A DNA stretch of 47,716 bases from Candidatus Lloydbacteria bacterium CG22_combo_CG10-13_8_21_14_all_47_15 (GTDB lineage: Bacteria; Patescibacteriota; Minisyncoccia; Phycocordibacterales; 21-14-all-47-15). The DNA is taken from contig PCTL01000033.1 in assembly GCA_002771515.1 (NCBI GenBank), forward strand, positions 1-47,716. The letters run 5' to 3'. The translations under genes and the position numbers were made by a program. The notes under the pieces were generated by a model. The model made no database searches, was not told where the DNA came from, and saw only the letters and a list, made by a program, of their open reading frames with translations. Below, piece after piece: positions 32,188-40,514 of the stretch; within the stretch, counting starts at the first letter, position 1, and every line of letters begins with the position of its first letter.

Positions 32188-32817
32188 TTATTTCCTTTTG
32201 TCAAACTTCTTCAAAAAACGCCTGCGATGGATATCGCAAAGGCCATACTTTCTAATAGCCGCGTAATGCGCCGGCACACCATAGCCTTTATGCTGTTCAA
32301 AGCCATACTCCGGATACTTACGCGCGAGCTCTATCATCCGCTTATCACGCTTCACCTTCGCCACCACCGATGCAAGTGAGATAATAGGCACCATCTCGTC
32401 TCCGCGGATAATCGTCTCCTGCAGATAATCTGCTGGCGCATATAGCGATCCATCAAGCATTACATGAGCGTCCCGTGCCGCAATACCTAGGCGACGAAGC
32501 ACCGATGCTACGCCACGGCGTAACACACTTGTCAGTCCATAACGGTCAATGCCTGACGGCATGATAAAAGATACCGAGTACATGAGGTTGCCCGCCTGTT
32601 TCTCGGCGCGGAGCGCGGCATAAAAAAAATCGCGTTTATGCATTGAAAGTTGTTTTGAATCACGGACGCCGGCAAAAAATTTTCTGTGGTCATACACTTG
32701 CCGCCACGCCACCGCGGCGACCGTAAGCGGTCCGGCGAGCGGCCCTCGCCCCGCTTCGTCTATACCGACAATATATTTCACTTTCCTGTTTGTCATTCGT
32801 CTGGTACAACGCTTCAT
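32188..32817 (-). CDS. rnhB: Ribonuclease HII
   Basis: An RNase HII of about 200 aa. The catalytic motif I-V-G-I-D-E-A-G-R-G-P-L-A-G-P-L holds the D-E-A-G-R-G signature. D-S-K-Q-L follows, then a conserved V-M-L-D-G-S and the C-terminal I-I-S-L-A-S-V-V-A-K-V-K-R-D with K-G-Y-G. It removes RNA from RNA-DNA hybrids during replication. The frame opens at 32901 inside the dnaE gene, so the true start must be at 32817 (M-K-R-C) or 32796 (M-T-N-R-K-V-K-Y-I). The latter matches the family best; I give 32817 as the first start after the predicted transcription start. No good Shine-Dalgarno. Confidence 0.93.
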   Translation of the reverse strand: MKRCTRRMTNRKVKYIVGIDEAGRGPLAGPLTVAAVAWRQVYDHRKFFAGVRDSKQLSMHKRDFFYAALRAEKQAGNLMYSVSFIMPSGIDRYGLTSVLRRGVASVLRRLGIAARDAHVMLDGSLYAPADYLQETIIRGDEMVPIISLASVVAKVKRDKRMIELARKYPEYGFEQHKGYGVPAHYAAIRKYGLCDIHRRRFLKKFDKRK

Positions 32818-32845
32818 AACGCTTCTCTGTATCAGTTTGATACGA

Positions 32846-32857
32846 TATACTATACCA
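32846..32857. promoter_or_regulatory. Overlapping divergent -10 elements for rnhB and dnaE
   Basis: On the plus strand TATACT (32846-32851) lies 11 nt before the dnaE ATG. On the minus strand the extended -10 TGGTATAGT has its hexamer at 32854-32849. The two hexamers share three base pairs, so polymerase cannot occupy both at once. Confidence 0.6.
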
Positions 32858-32862
32858 CGACT

Positions 32863-35800
32863 ATGGCGTCCCGTTTTATACACCTCCACACTCATTCGCA
32901 TTATTCACTCCTTCAGGCACTCCCGAAGATTCCTGACATCGTAGCGCGCGCCAAACGGGAGAATATGGACGCTATCGCGCTGACCGACCTTGGTAACCTC
33001 TACGGAGCAATTGAATTTTATAAAAAATGCAGAAAAGAGGGCATAAAGCCAATTATCGGCGTTGACGCATTCGTCGCCGTACGCAGCAGACACGACAAGG
33101 AGGCCGGCATGGATAATCGCAGGTACAATATCGTACTTCTCGCCGAGACAAATAGAGGGTATAAAAATCTAATCAAGCTTGTGACTCTCTCACACCTTGA
33201 GGGGTATTACTACAAACCGCGCGTAGACAAAGAACTCTTGCGTGAATACCACGACGGGCTCATTTGCCTCTCCGGCACCTTTGGCGGAGAAATCGCGCGC
33301 GCGCTTCGGAATAATGACCGACAAAAAGCCGAGGGCATCGCGCGCGAGTATGAAGATATATTCGGAAAGGAAAATTATTTTTTGGAAACGATTCACCATC
33401 CAGAGATTGACGGGCATACGGAGGTACAGGAAAAAATCGCTGAACTCTCACGAAAGACCGGCATTCCGCTCGTCGCCACACAGGATTTCTATTACCTAGA
33501 CCCTGAAGACAAAAAAGCGCGCGATACGCTGGTTGCTATCCAGACGAGCCGCGACCTTGCCGACATGAACACCGGCGACACAGACCTATCATTCATCAGC
33601 GGAACGCAGGCTGAAGAATATTTTGGCGATCTGCCGGATGCGATTGAAAACACACGGAGGATTGCCGATCGATGCACCGTTGAACTCTCGCTTGGCACAT
33701 GGACATTTCCAGATTTAAAAATCGGCGCGAACACAAACTATGACGACGAATTGAAGCGGTTGGCATACAGCGGATTCAACGAGCGAGACATTCCAAAAAC
33801 AAAAGATGCGGTGGAACGAGTGTATTACGAACTCAAGGTTATCCGTGAAAAAGGATTTTCACCATATTTTTTGGTTGTAGCAGACCTTCTACACTACGCG
33901 CGCGAACATGGCATATTCACAAGCGTCCGCGGCTCGGTGGCCGGCTCACTCGTCACATATTTAACCGGCATCACTCATGTGAATCCACTTGAGTATAATC
34001 TACCGTTTGAACGATTCCTAAACCCGGAACGACCGTCCGCGCCAGATATTGATATGGACTTTGCCGACAACCGTCGCGACGAGATGCTCGCCTACGCGCG
34101 CGAGAAATACGGCGAGGATAAAGTGGCACAGATTGGCACATTCGGCACAATGCTTGCGCGCGGGTCAGTCCGCGATGTGGCGCGTTCGCTCGGCTATGAA
34201 TACTCTATCGGTGACAAAATCGCACGGCTTATTCCCATGGGTTCACAGGGCTTCCCGATGACAATTGACCGCGCGATGGAGCTTGCGCCGGAACTTGCTG
34301 AAATGTATACGAGCGACAAAGATGCCAAAGAAATTATTGATCTCGCAAAAAAGATTGAAGGATGCGCCAGACATATTTCAGTACATGCAGCCGGCGTCGT
34401 CATAAGTCCGACAGATCTCACCGATTTCGTACCGGTGCAGACAGACCCGAAGGGCGGCAAAAAAATCACCCAATATGACATGCACGCGGTGGAAGACGCA
34501 GGACTCCTAAAGTTTGACTTTTTAGGCATCAGAAATCTGGCAATACTCGCAGACGCAGTTCGCCTCGCAAAAATATACCACGGGGTTGATATTGAGATTG
34601 AACATATACGGATGGACGACAAAAAAACATTTGAAATGCTTGCACGGGGTGAGACCATGGGACTCTTTCAGTTAAATGGCGCCGGCATGACCCGATACCT
34701 TAAAGAACTGCGCCCGACAACAATCCATGACATAAACGCAATGGTGGCGCTCTATCGCCCCGGACCTATGGATGTCATTCCTGAATATATACGCCGAAAA
34801 CATGACTCCGCGCGTATTTCGTATCCAGACCCAAGAATGAAAAAGTATCTTGATAAATCGTATGGGTTGATCGTCTATCAGGACGACCTGCTCTTTTCTG
34901 CCATTGAACTGGCCGGATATTCGTGGCTTGAGGCGGACAAATTCCGAAAAGCGGTGGGGAAGAAAATCCCCGCCGAAATGGCCGCGCAGAAAGAAAAACT
35001 TATCCGTGGCATTATCAAAAACGGGCAAACGAAAGAATTCGCGGAACGACTCTGGCAATTATTTGAGCCGTTCCAGGCATACGGTTTCAACAAGGCGCAC
35101 GCGGCAAGCTATGGGCGCATCGCATACCAAACCGCCTATATGAAGTCAAATTTTCCAACCGAATATATGACGGCGGTCCTCACTGCTGATTCGGGCGATG
35201 TTGAAAAAGTGGCTGAAATAATCGCAGAGTGCGTGCGTATGGGGATTCCCGTGCTTCCACCGGATATTAACGAAAGCTTCGGTGATTTTACTGTAATCAA
35301 AGACGGTGTACGCGGCAAAGACCAAATACGCTTTGGTCTCTATACGGTCAAAAATCTGGGCTACGATATTGCAGATGCGATTATCACGGAGCGTAAGCGT
35401 GGCGGGAAATTCACTTCATATTCTGATTTTCTAGACCGTGTGAAGCATAAAAATTTGAATAAAAAATCTCTAGAGTCACTCATAAAATGCGGGGCGATGG
35501 ATACGCTAGGCGAACGGGGTATATTTCTTTTCAATATTGAGCTCGCGCTTGAATACAACCACGCGGCATCACAAACCGCAGCAAATCAGGAGTCACTCTT
35601 CGGCCTCCTCGCGGACGGCGCACACATTCCAAACATCACATTAAAAAACGCGCCGCATGCCGAACCGGATGAAAAATTAAAATGGGAGAAAGAATTGCTT
35701 GGATTATACATTTCAGGACACCCGCTTGATAAACACCGAGAAAAACTGGAAAAAACAAAAGCAAATATTGAACGAGCTACGACTGATTTCAAACCCGGCA

Positions 35801-36042
35801 TGGAAGTAACTGTCGGGGGACTCATAGAAGACACCCGTATCGTGATTACCAAAAAAGGCGACCGTATGGCATTCTTGCGCCTTGCGGACTTCACAGGCAC
35901 GATTGAAGTCGTTGTTTTTTCACGCGTCTTTGCCGAGCATCGTGAAAAGATAGAACCCGAAAAATGCATCGCGCTACGAGGCCGCCTCTCCGACCGAAAC
36001 GACGAACTCTCAATTATCGCGGAAGAAATAAAGGAACTGTAA
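32863..36042 (+). CDS. dnaE: DnaE, DNA polymerase III alpha subunit
   Basis: A 1059-aa replicative polymerase. An N-terminal PHP domain (F-I-H-L-H-T-H-S-H-Y-S-L-L, then A-L-T-D-L-G-N-L-Y-G) is followed by the palm with the catalytic acids in P-D395-I-D397-M-D-F, then fingers with Y-Q-D-D and Y-G-F-N-K-A-H-A-A-S-Y-G, the helix-hairpin-helix region, and a C-terminal OB domain (M-E-V-T-V-G-G-L, then F-S-R-V-F). In DnaE PHP domains the metal ligands vary; the first H-L-H-T-H is kept here. It is slightly shorter than the E. coli enzyme, and the C-terminal tau-binding region is reduced. The start at 32863 is right for the family; the longer frame overlaps rnhB and is a shadow. Confidence 0.97.
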   Translation: MASRFIHLHTHSHYSLLQALPKIPDIVARAKRENMDAIALTDLGNLYGAIEFYKKCRKEGIKPIIGVDAFVAVRSRHDKEAGMDNRRYNIVLLAETNRGYKNLIKLVTLSHLEGYYYKPRVDKELLREYHDGLICLSGTFGGEIARALRNNDRQKAEGIAREYEDIFGKENYFLETIHHPEIDGHTEVQEKIAELSRKTGIPLVATQDFYYLDPEDKKARDTLVAIQTSRDLADMNTGDTDLSFISGTQAEEYFGDLPDAIENTRRIADRCTVELSLGTWTFPDLKIGANTNYDDELKRLAYSGFNERDIPKTKDAVERVYYELKVIREKGFSPYFLVVADLLHYAREHGIFTSVRGSVAGSLVTYLTGITHVNPLEYNLPFERFLNPERPSAPDIDMDFADNRRDEMLAYAREKYGEDKVAQIGTFGTMLARGSVRDVARSLGYEYSIGDKIARLIPMGSQGFPMTIDRAMELAPELAEMYTSDKDAKEIIDLAKKIEGCARHISVHAAGVVISPTDLTDFVPVQTDPKGGKKITQYDMHAVEDAGLLKFDFLGIRNLAILADAVRLAKIYHGVDIEIEHIRMDDKKTFEMLARGETMGLFQLNGAGMTRYLKELRPTTIHDINAMVALYRPGPMDVIPEYIRRKHDSARISYPDPRMKKYLDKSYGLIVYQDDLLFSAIELAGYSWLEADKFRKAVGKKIPAEMAAQKEKLIRGIIKNGQTKEFAERLWQLFEPFQAYGFNKAHAASYGRIAYQTAYMKSNFPTEYMTAVLTADSGDVEKVAEIIAECVRMGIPVLPPDINESFGDFTVIKDGVRGKDQIRFGLYTVKNLGYDIADAIITERKRGGKFTSYSDFLDRVKHKNLNKKSLESLIKCGAMDTLGERGIFLFNIELALEYNHAASQTAANQESLFGLLADGAHIPNITLKNAPHAEPDEKLKWEKELLGLYISGHPLDKHREKLEKTKANIERATTDFKPGMEVTVGGLIEDTRIVITKKGDRMAFLRLADFTGTIEVVVFSRVFAEHREKIEPEKCIALRGRLSDRNDELSIIAEEIKEL

Positions 36043-36141
36043 TACTCCTTTATTTTCCATTGACGCGTATCCGTGTGCTTTCCAAAAATATTGGAGGGAC
36101 GCGCGATTTGGACGATGCCTAGAAATTTCCATAGAAAATGC

Positions 36142-36147
36142 TATTAT
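36142..36147 (+). promoter_or_regulatory. thrS -10, leaderless start
   Basis: TATTAT (36142-36147) is followed by 6 nt and then the thrS ATG at 36154. Confidence 0.6.
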
Positions 36148-36153
36148 TTCCAT

Positions 36154-37893
36154 ATGGAACACACTGAACTGTATAAAATCCGACATTCGCTCGCGCATAT
36201 TCTAGCGATTGCAGTGAAAGAAAAATACCCACACGCAAAAATGGCAATCGGCCCCGTGATTGAAAACGGCTTCTATTACGACTTTGATTTTTCCGGCGGC
36301 GGCTCCCCTACCGACAAAGACTTAAAAGAGCTGCAAAAACGAATGAAAAAACTCGCTTCACAAAACCTTGATTTCACAAAGGAAGAAATTGACGAAACCG
36401 GCGCGCGCGAGCTGTTCAAAAATGAGCCATATAAAATTGAATTGATAAATGAAATTGCGCGATCAGACAGAAAAATTACTCTGTACAAAACCGGTAATTT
36501 TACAGATCTATGCGAAGGACCGCATGTGGTGAATACAAAAGAAATAAGCCCAGACGCGTTTGCACTCACAAGCATCGCCGGCGCGTATTGGCACGGAGAC
36601 GAAAAAAAGCCAATGTTAACGCGAATTTACGGTGTTGCGTTTGAAAGCAAAGAAGCGCTCGCCGAATACAAAGCGATGCGCGATGAGGCGGCAAAGCGCG
36701 ATCATAGAAAAATCGGAAAAGAGCTCGGGCTTTTTACATTCTCCGACTTAGTCGGCTCCGGACTCCCTATGTTCACCCCGAAAGGTACGACGATACGAGA
36801 CGCAATAGCAGAAAAAATCCGCCTACTTCAAGAGCCATATGGATATGAACGCGTATGGATTCCTCACATTGCAAAGCGCGAATTGTATGAGACATCCGGC
36901 CACTGGGAAAAATTTCAGAATGACCTTTTCCATGTAAAGGGCAAAGCCGACGCTGAATTCGTTATGAAGCCGATGAATTGCCCGCACCACACGCAAATTT
37001 ATGCAGCTACGATGCGGAGCTACCGCGACCTGCCAGTCCGTTTTATGGAATTCACCACAAACTACCGCGACGAACAGCCAGGCGAACTTTTGGGTCTCTC
37101 ACGCGTCCGTTCGCTCACGCAGGACGACGGGCATGTTTTTTGCACGATTGAGCAGGTAAAAGGCGAGGCAAAAAATATCGTGGCTGTGATCCGACAATTT
37201 TACTCATCACTTGGAATGTTTAAAAATGATAGTTTCCGCGTGCTACTCTCTGTCCGCGACCAAAGCGCGCCTGACAAATACATCGGCAAGCCGGAGCACT
37301 GGGAAACAGCCGAACAAATGCTCCGAGAGATTGCCGAGGAGGAAAATCTGCCATTTAAGCGTGCCGAGGGCGAAGCGGCATTCTATGGTCCGAAACTTGA
37401 TTTTATGTTCAAAGATGCACTCGGTCGCGAATGGCAACTTGCTACAATACAGATTGATTTCAATATGCCGGAACGCTTCGGGCTTACATATATTGATAAA
37501 GACGGCTTAAAAAAGACACCGGTTATGATACACCGCGCGATCGCCGGCTCGCTTGAGCGGTTTCTTGCAGTCATCATTGAACATTTCGCCGGCGCATTCC
37601 CGGTGTGGCTCGCGCCAATTCAGACAATCGTACTTCCGATAGGCGAGGCGCACCATGAGTACGCGGAGCATGTCTATGGGGTATTAAAAAAAGCCGGTGT
37701 CCGCGCGGCACTGGACTCAAGCGGCGAAACACTTGGCAAAAAAATACGAAGCGCGAATATGCAAAAAATCCCCTATACGCTTGTTATCGGGGACAAGGAA
37801 AAAGAATCGAGCACAGCAACAATTGAAAGTCGCGACAGCGGAACAATCGGAGAAAAACCGATTGAAGAATTTATCGCGCTGATACAAAGCTAA
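36154..37893 (+). CDS. thrS: Threonyl-tRNA synthetase without N-terminal TGS domain
   Basis: A 579-aa class II synthetase. It starts directly with the N2 editing domain (R-H-S-L-A-H-I-L-A, then L-C-E-G-P-H-V), so the TGS domain (about 60 aa) found in most bacterial enzymes is missing. The catalytic core has K-P-M-N-C-P-H-H with the zinc ligands C and H, motif 2 F-M-E-F-T-T-N-Y-R-D-E, and motif 3 I-H-R-A-I-A-G-S-L-E-R-F. The anticodon-binding domain is at the C-terminus (Q-T-I-V-L-P-I-G onwards). It charges tRNA-Thr. The longer frame from 36073 adds only promoter sequence, and TATTAT lies 6 nt before the chosen ATG. It follows dnaE by 111 nt. Confidence 0.96.
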   Translation: MEHTELYKIRHSLAHILAIAVKEKYPHAKMAIGPVIENGFYYDFDFSGGGSPTDKDLKELQKRMKKLASQNLDFTKEEIDETGARELFKNEPYKIELINEIARSDRKITLYKTGNFTDLCEGPHVVNTKEISPDAFALTSIAGAYWHGDEKKPMLTRIYGVAFESKEALAEYKAMRDEAAKRDHRKIGKELGLFTFSDLVGSGLPMFTPKGTTIRDAIAEKIRLLQEPYGYERVWIPHIAKRELYETSGHWEKFQNDLFHVKGKADAEFVMKPMNCPHHTQIYAATMRSYRDLPVRFMEFTTNYRDEQPGELLGLSRVRSLTQDDGHVFCTIEQVKGEAKNIVAVIRQFYSSLGMFKNDSFRVLLSVRDQSAPDKYIGKPEHWETAEQMLREIAEEENLPFKRAEGEAAFYGPKLDFMFKDALGREWQLATIQIDFNMPERFGLTYIDKDGLKKTPVMIHRAIAGSLERFLAVIIEHFAGAFPVWLAPIQTIVLPIGEAHHEYAEHVYGVLKKAGVRAALDSSGETLGKKIRSANMQKIPYTLVIGDKEKESSTATIESRDSGTIGEKPIEEFIALIQS

Positions 37894-37918
37894 CTTGTTA
37901 GATAAAAAGTGGGTGAAA

Positions 37919-37946
37919 AAAAACGGGCATGAATATGCCCGTTTTT
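37919..37946. terminator. Bidirectional terminator between thrS and the convergent gene
   Basis: A 12-bp stem (37919-37930 with 37935-37946), loop GAAT, flanked by A and T runs that suit both directions. Confidence 0.85.
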
Positions 37947-37951
37947 CATAA

Positions 37952-38188
37952 TCAATATTTGAAATTCATTCGATGCACAATCCGTTCAAAACCGCGGCTA
38001 CCCCACATAAACTTTATACCGTTTGAGGAGCACCCTTCGTCTTTTTGTATTTCTATATAATCCGGATGTGCGTCCTCTTCCGGAACATGACTATCAGTGA
38101 ACACAATCCTAACTTCACCTTCTGCGCCTACAGAGATTACATCGGAAATAGTTTTGCCTTTCAAAATTTCCCTAAGAGCTTCTACCAT
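37952..38188 (-). CDS. Small hypothetical protein
   Basis: A 78-aa protein of unknown function. It begins M-V-E-A-L-R-E-I-L-K-G-K-T and contains a predicted beta-rich part (G-E-V-R-I-V-F-T-D) followed by a polar stretch with one Cys (K-D-E-G-C-S-S-N-G-I-K-F-M-W). Its frame opens at 38206, but the ATG at 38188 has AAAGGGGGC 3-8 nt upstream and is the better start. There are no membrane segments or recognised motifs. It lies between the thrS terminator and gyrB and has no functional neighbours. It could bind a partner through the final basic segment (F-E-R-I-V-H-R-M-N-F-K-Y). Confidence 0.65.
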   Translation of the reverse strand: MVEALREILKGKTISDVISVGAEGEVRIVFTDSHVPEEDAHPDYIEIQKDEGCSSNGIKFMWGSRGFERIVHRMNFKY

Positions 38189-38249
38189 AACGCCCCCTTT
38201 ACGCAAAGGTTACAAATACTAAACCCCCCTTAGGCTTAACACGCAGGTG

Positions 38250-40313
38250 TTATATGTCAAGATTCGCCATTTTTGCGTTTGTTTGGATGAAAGATTTCCG
38301 CGACGGTACATCAGTGCCCATAAGAATATCAAATGTACGATCCGCTTCTTGAGCGTCTTCAACTGTCACTCGCTTCAAAATTCTAGTTTCCGGATTCATT
38401 GTAGTTTCCCAGAGCTCATCCGGGTTCATTTCGCCGAGACCTTTGTAGCGCTGAATATGTACTTTCTTTTTCTTCGCGGTCTGCGCCACTTCTTCCCCGG
38501 CCATATCCTCTACGGTACCTTCCACGGCTTCCACCTCTTCTTCTTCGCCGATTTCCCGTGCTTCATCTTCCGGTACACCGAGTTTTTTCAAAATACCGCT
38601 TTTTTCGTCTTCAGTATATGCATAGCCGATTTCTTTTCCATATTGGATTTTATAAAGCGGCGGCTGTGCGACAAAAATATGCCCCGCTTCTACAAGTGGA
38701 CGGAAGTGACGGTAAAAAAGCGTCAGAAGAAGCGTCCTGATATGTGCGCCATCCACATCGGCATCCGTGGCGATTATAACTTTATGATAGCGAAGTTTCG
38801 CAATCTCAAATGTATCTGCAATAGCCGTACCGAGCGCGATAACGAGCGCCTTGATTTCCACGGACGCAAGCATCTTATCAAGCCGCGCGCGCTCTACATT
38901 TAAAATCTTTCCTTTAAGCGGCAAAATCGCCTGCGTGCGCCTGTCGCGACCTTGTTTTGAAGAGCCACCAGCGGATTCACCCTCCACAATAAATAGTTCG
39001 GACTCTTCTGCGCTTTTTGTCTGGCAGTCAGCAAGCTTTCCAGGAAGAGTGAGCCCCTCAAGAGCGCCTTTCCGCAATACACTGTCTTTAGCGGCTTTTG
39101 CAGCTTTCCGCGCGCGGAGTGCCAAAAGTACTTTTCCCAAAATACTCCGCGCCTCGTCCGGATTTTCCTCAAGAAACGAAGCAAAGGCCTCCCCGAACAT
39201 GGATTCTACAGCTCCGCGCGCTTCCACACTGCCAAGCTTTGCTTTCGTCTGGCCTTCAAACTGGATCTCCCGAAGCTTTACGGAAATGACCGCCGTCATA
39301 CCTTCGCGCACATCATCACCAGTCAGCGTGCCGTCTACATCTTTAATCAAATTATTCTTTTTGCCGTAATCATTCAAAATACGCGTTAGTGCTGTGCGAA
39401 AGCCCGTCACATGCATACCACCCTCGGCATTGTATATATTGTTTGCAAAAGCAACCTCTCGCGATGAAATATCGTCCACATACTGTAGCGCCACCTCCAC
39501 CCATACCCCATCTTTCTCTTTTTCAATATAAAATATCGTCTTGTGTACCGGCTTCAAATGTTCATTATAAAACCGCACAAGAGATTTCAAACCACCTTCA
39601 AAATAAAATGTGATTGACGGTACTTCCAGATTAAGCTCGGAAAGATAAAATACTTTCTCATCCGAAATAATGCCTTTGTATTCGCGCGCGTCAATAATCG
39701 TCACACGAAGCCCCTTCACAAGATACGCTTGCTGGCGTAGATGGTCTGTAATACGCTTCCATTCAAATTCAATGATTGGGAAAATGTCCGGGTCCGGTTC
39801 AAAGGTGACGATTGTGCCGTGAAGTTTTGACGCGGAAGTCTTTTTCACAGCCGCCTTCCGCTTGCCTTTCGCATATTCTTGCACATAATTACCACCATCG
39901 CGATGCACTTCCACACGCGCCCATTTTGAAAGCGCGTTTACGACAGACGCGCCAACGCCATGCAAGCCACCCGAGATCTTGTACCCTTCACCGCCGAATT
40001 TGCCACCGGCATGGAGTGTCGTCATTACAGTTTCAAGTGCGGATACTTTCGTTTTTTTATGCTTATCCACCGGAATACCACGGCCATTGTCAGTCACGCG
40101 TATACGATTGTCCGGCAATAGCGCCACCTCAACATGGTCGGCAAATCCACCCATCGCCTCATCTCGGCCATTATCAAAAATCTCCCACACCAGATGGTGC
40201 AAACCTTCAATGCCGGTCGTTCCGATATACATGCCGGGACGCTTGCGTACAGGCTCAAGACCTTCCAGAACAGCAATATCTTCGGCGTTATAATGATGCT
40301 CGTTTTTTGGCAT
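38250..40313 (-). CDS. gyrB: GyrB, DNA gyrase subunit B (type IIA topoisomerase ATPase)
   Basis: A 687-aa type IIA topoisomerase subunit. The GHKL ATPase has V-L-E-G-L-E-P-V-R-K-R-P-G-M-Y-I-G, V-W-E-I-F-D-N-G-R-D-E-A, T-D-N-G-R-G-I-P-V and G-G-L-H-G-V-G-A-S. The Toprim domain has F-I-V-E-G-E-S-A-G-G-S and T-D-A-D-V-D-G-A-H-I-R. A Glu-rich insert (E-E-E-E-V-E-A-V-E) sits inside the Toprim/tail part before R-Y-K-G-L-G-E-M-N-P. GyrB and ParE cannot be separated by sequence alone; gyrB is likelier because CPR genomes usually have a single enzyme. An out-of-frame ATG created by a 13-bp tandem repeat lies just before the real start. The leader holds strong hairpins. Confidence 0.95.
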   Translation of the reverse strand: MPKNEHHYNAEDIAVLEGLEPVRKRPGMYIGTTGIEGLHHLVWEIFDNGRDEAMGGFADHVEVALLPDNRIRVTDNGRGIPVDKHKKTKVSALETVMTTLHAGGKFGGEGYKISGGLHGVGASVVNALSKWARVEVHRDGGNYVQEYAKGKRKAAVKKTSASKLHGTIVTFEPDPDIFPIIEFEWKRITDHLRQQAYLVKGLRVTIIDAREYKGIISDEKVFYLSELNLEVPSITFYFEGGLKSLVRFYNEHLKPVHKTIFYIEKEKDGVWVEVALQYVDDISSREVAFANNIYNAEGGMHVTGFRTALTRILNDYGKKNNLIKDVDGTLTGDDVREGMTAVISVKLREIQFEGQTKAKLGSVEARGAVESMFGEAFASFLEENPDEARSILGKVLLALRARKAAKAAKDSVLRKGALEGLTLPGKLADCQTKSAEESELFIVEGESAGGSSKQGRDRRTQAILPLKGKILNVERARLDKMLASVEIKALVIALGTAIADTFEIAKLRYHKVIIATDADVDGAHIRTLLLTLFYRHFRPLVEAGHIFVAQPPLYKIQYGKEIGYAYTEDEKSGILKKLGVPEDEAREIGEEEEVEAVEGTVEDMAGEEVAQTAKKKKVHIQRYKGLGEMNPDELWETTMNPETRILKRVTVEDAQEADRTFDILMGTDVPSRKSFIQTNAKMANLDI

Positions 40314-40330
40314 AAATTTTTGGCATAAAT
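40305..40330. repeat. 13-bp tandem repeat spanning the gyrB start codon
   Basis: TTTTGGCATAAAT occurs at 40305-40317 and 40318-40330. On the minus strand each copy contains an ATG. The upstream one is 13 nt earlier and out of frame, opening a 12-codon ORF that overlaps the gyrB start. Confidence 0.9.
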
Positions 40331-40372
40331 AAAAAATAGGGCAAATGCCTACTCTATAATCTCAGCCTATAA

Positions 40373-40401
40373 CCCACTTAGTGGTTGAGCCACTAAGTGG
40401 G
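40373..40401 (-). promoter_or_regulatory. Perfect hairpin in the gyrB leader
   Basis: CCCACTTAGTGG and CCACTAAGTGGG form 12 perfect pairs around a 5-nt loop. On the minus strand a second stem GGGAGA/TCTCCC lies just upstream (about 40407-40432) and a small GGCA/TGCC stem downstream. No T-run follows, so the hairpins look regulatory rather than terminating. It lies in the 201-nt gap between ychF and gyrB, which holds no gene. Confidence 0.6.
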
Positions 40402-40440
40402 GCTTGGGAGATAAGAATTTGCGGTTTCTCCCTTGTTTTT

Positions 40441-40449
40441 AGTATAGCA
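40441..40449 (-). promoter_or_regulatory. gyrB promoter, extended -10
   Basis: TGCTATACT on the minus strand (40449-40441) fits an extended -10; no strong -35 is seen. Transcription would start near 40435, giving a leader of about 120 nt. Confidence 0.6.
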
Positions 40450-40514
40450 CATATTACCCTTGAAATAAAGGAAATTATCCCCTTTTTGGCGGCTTGGTTA
40501 AGCTGTTTTTTATG

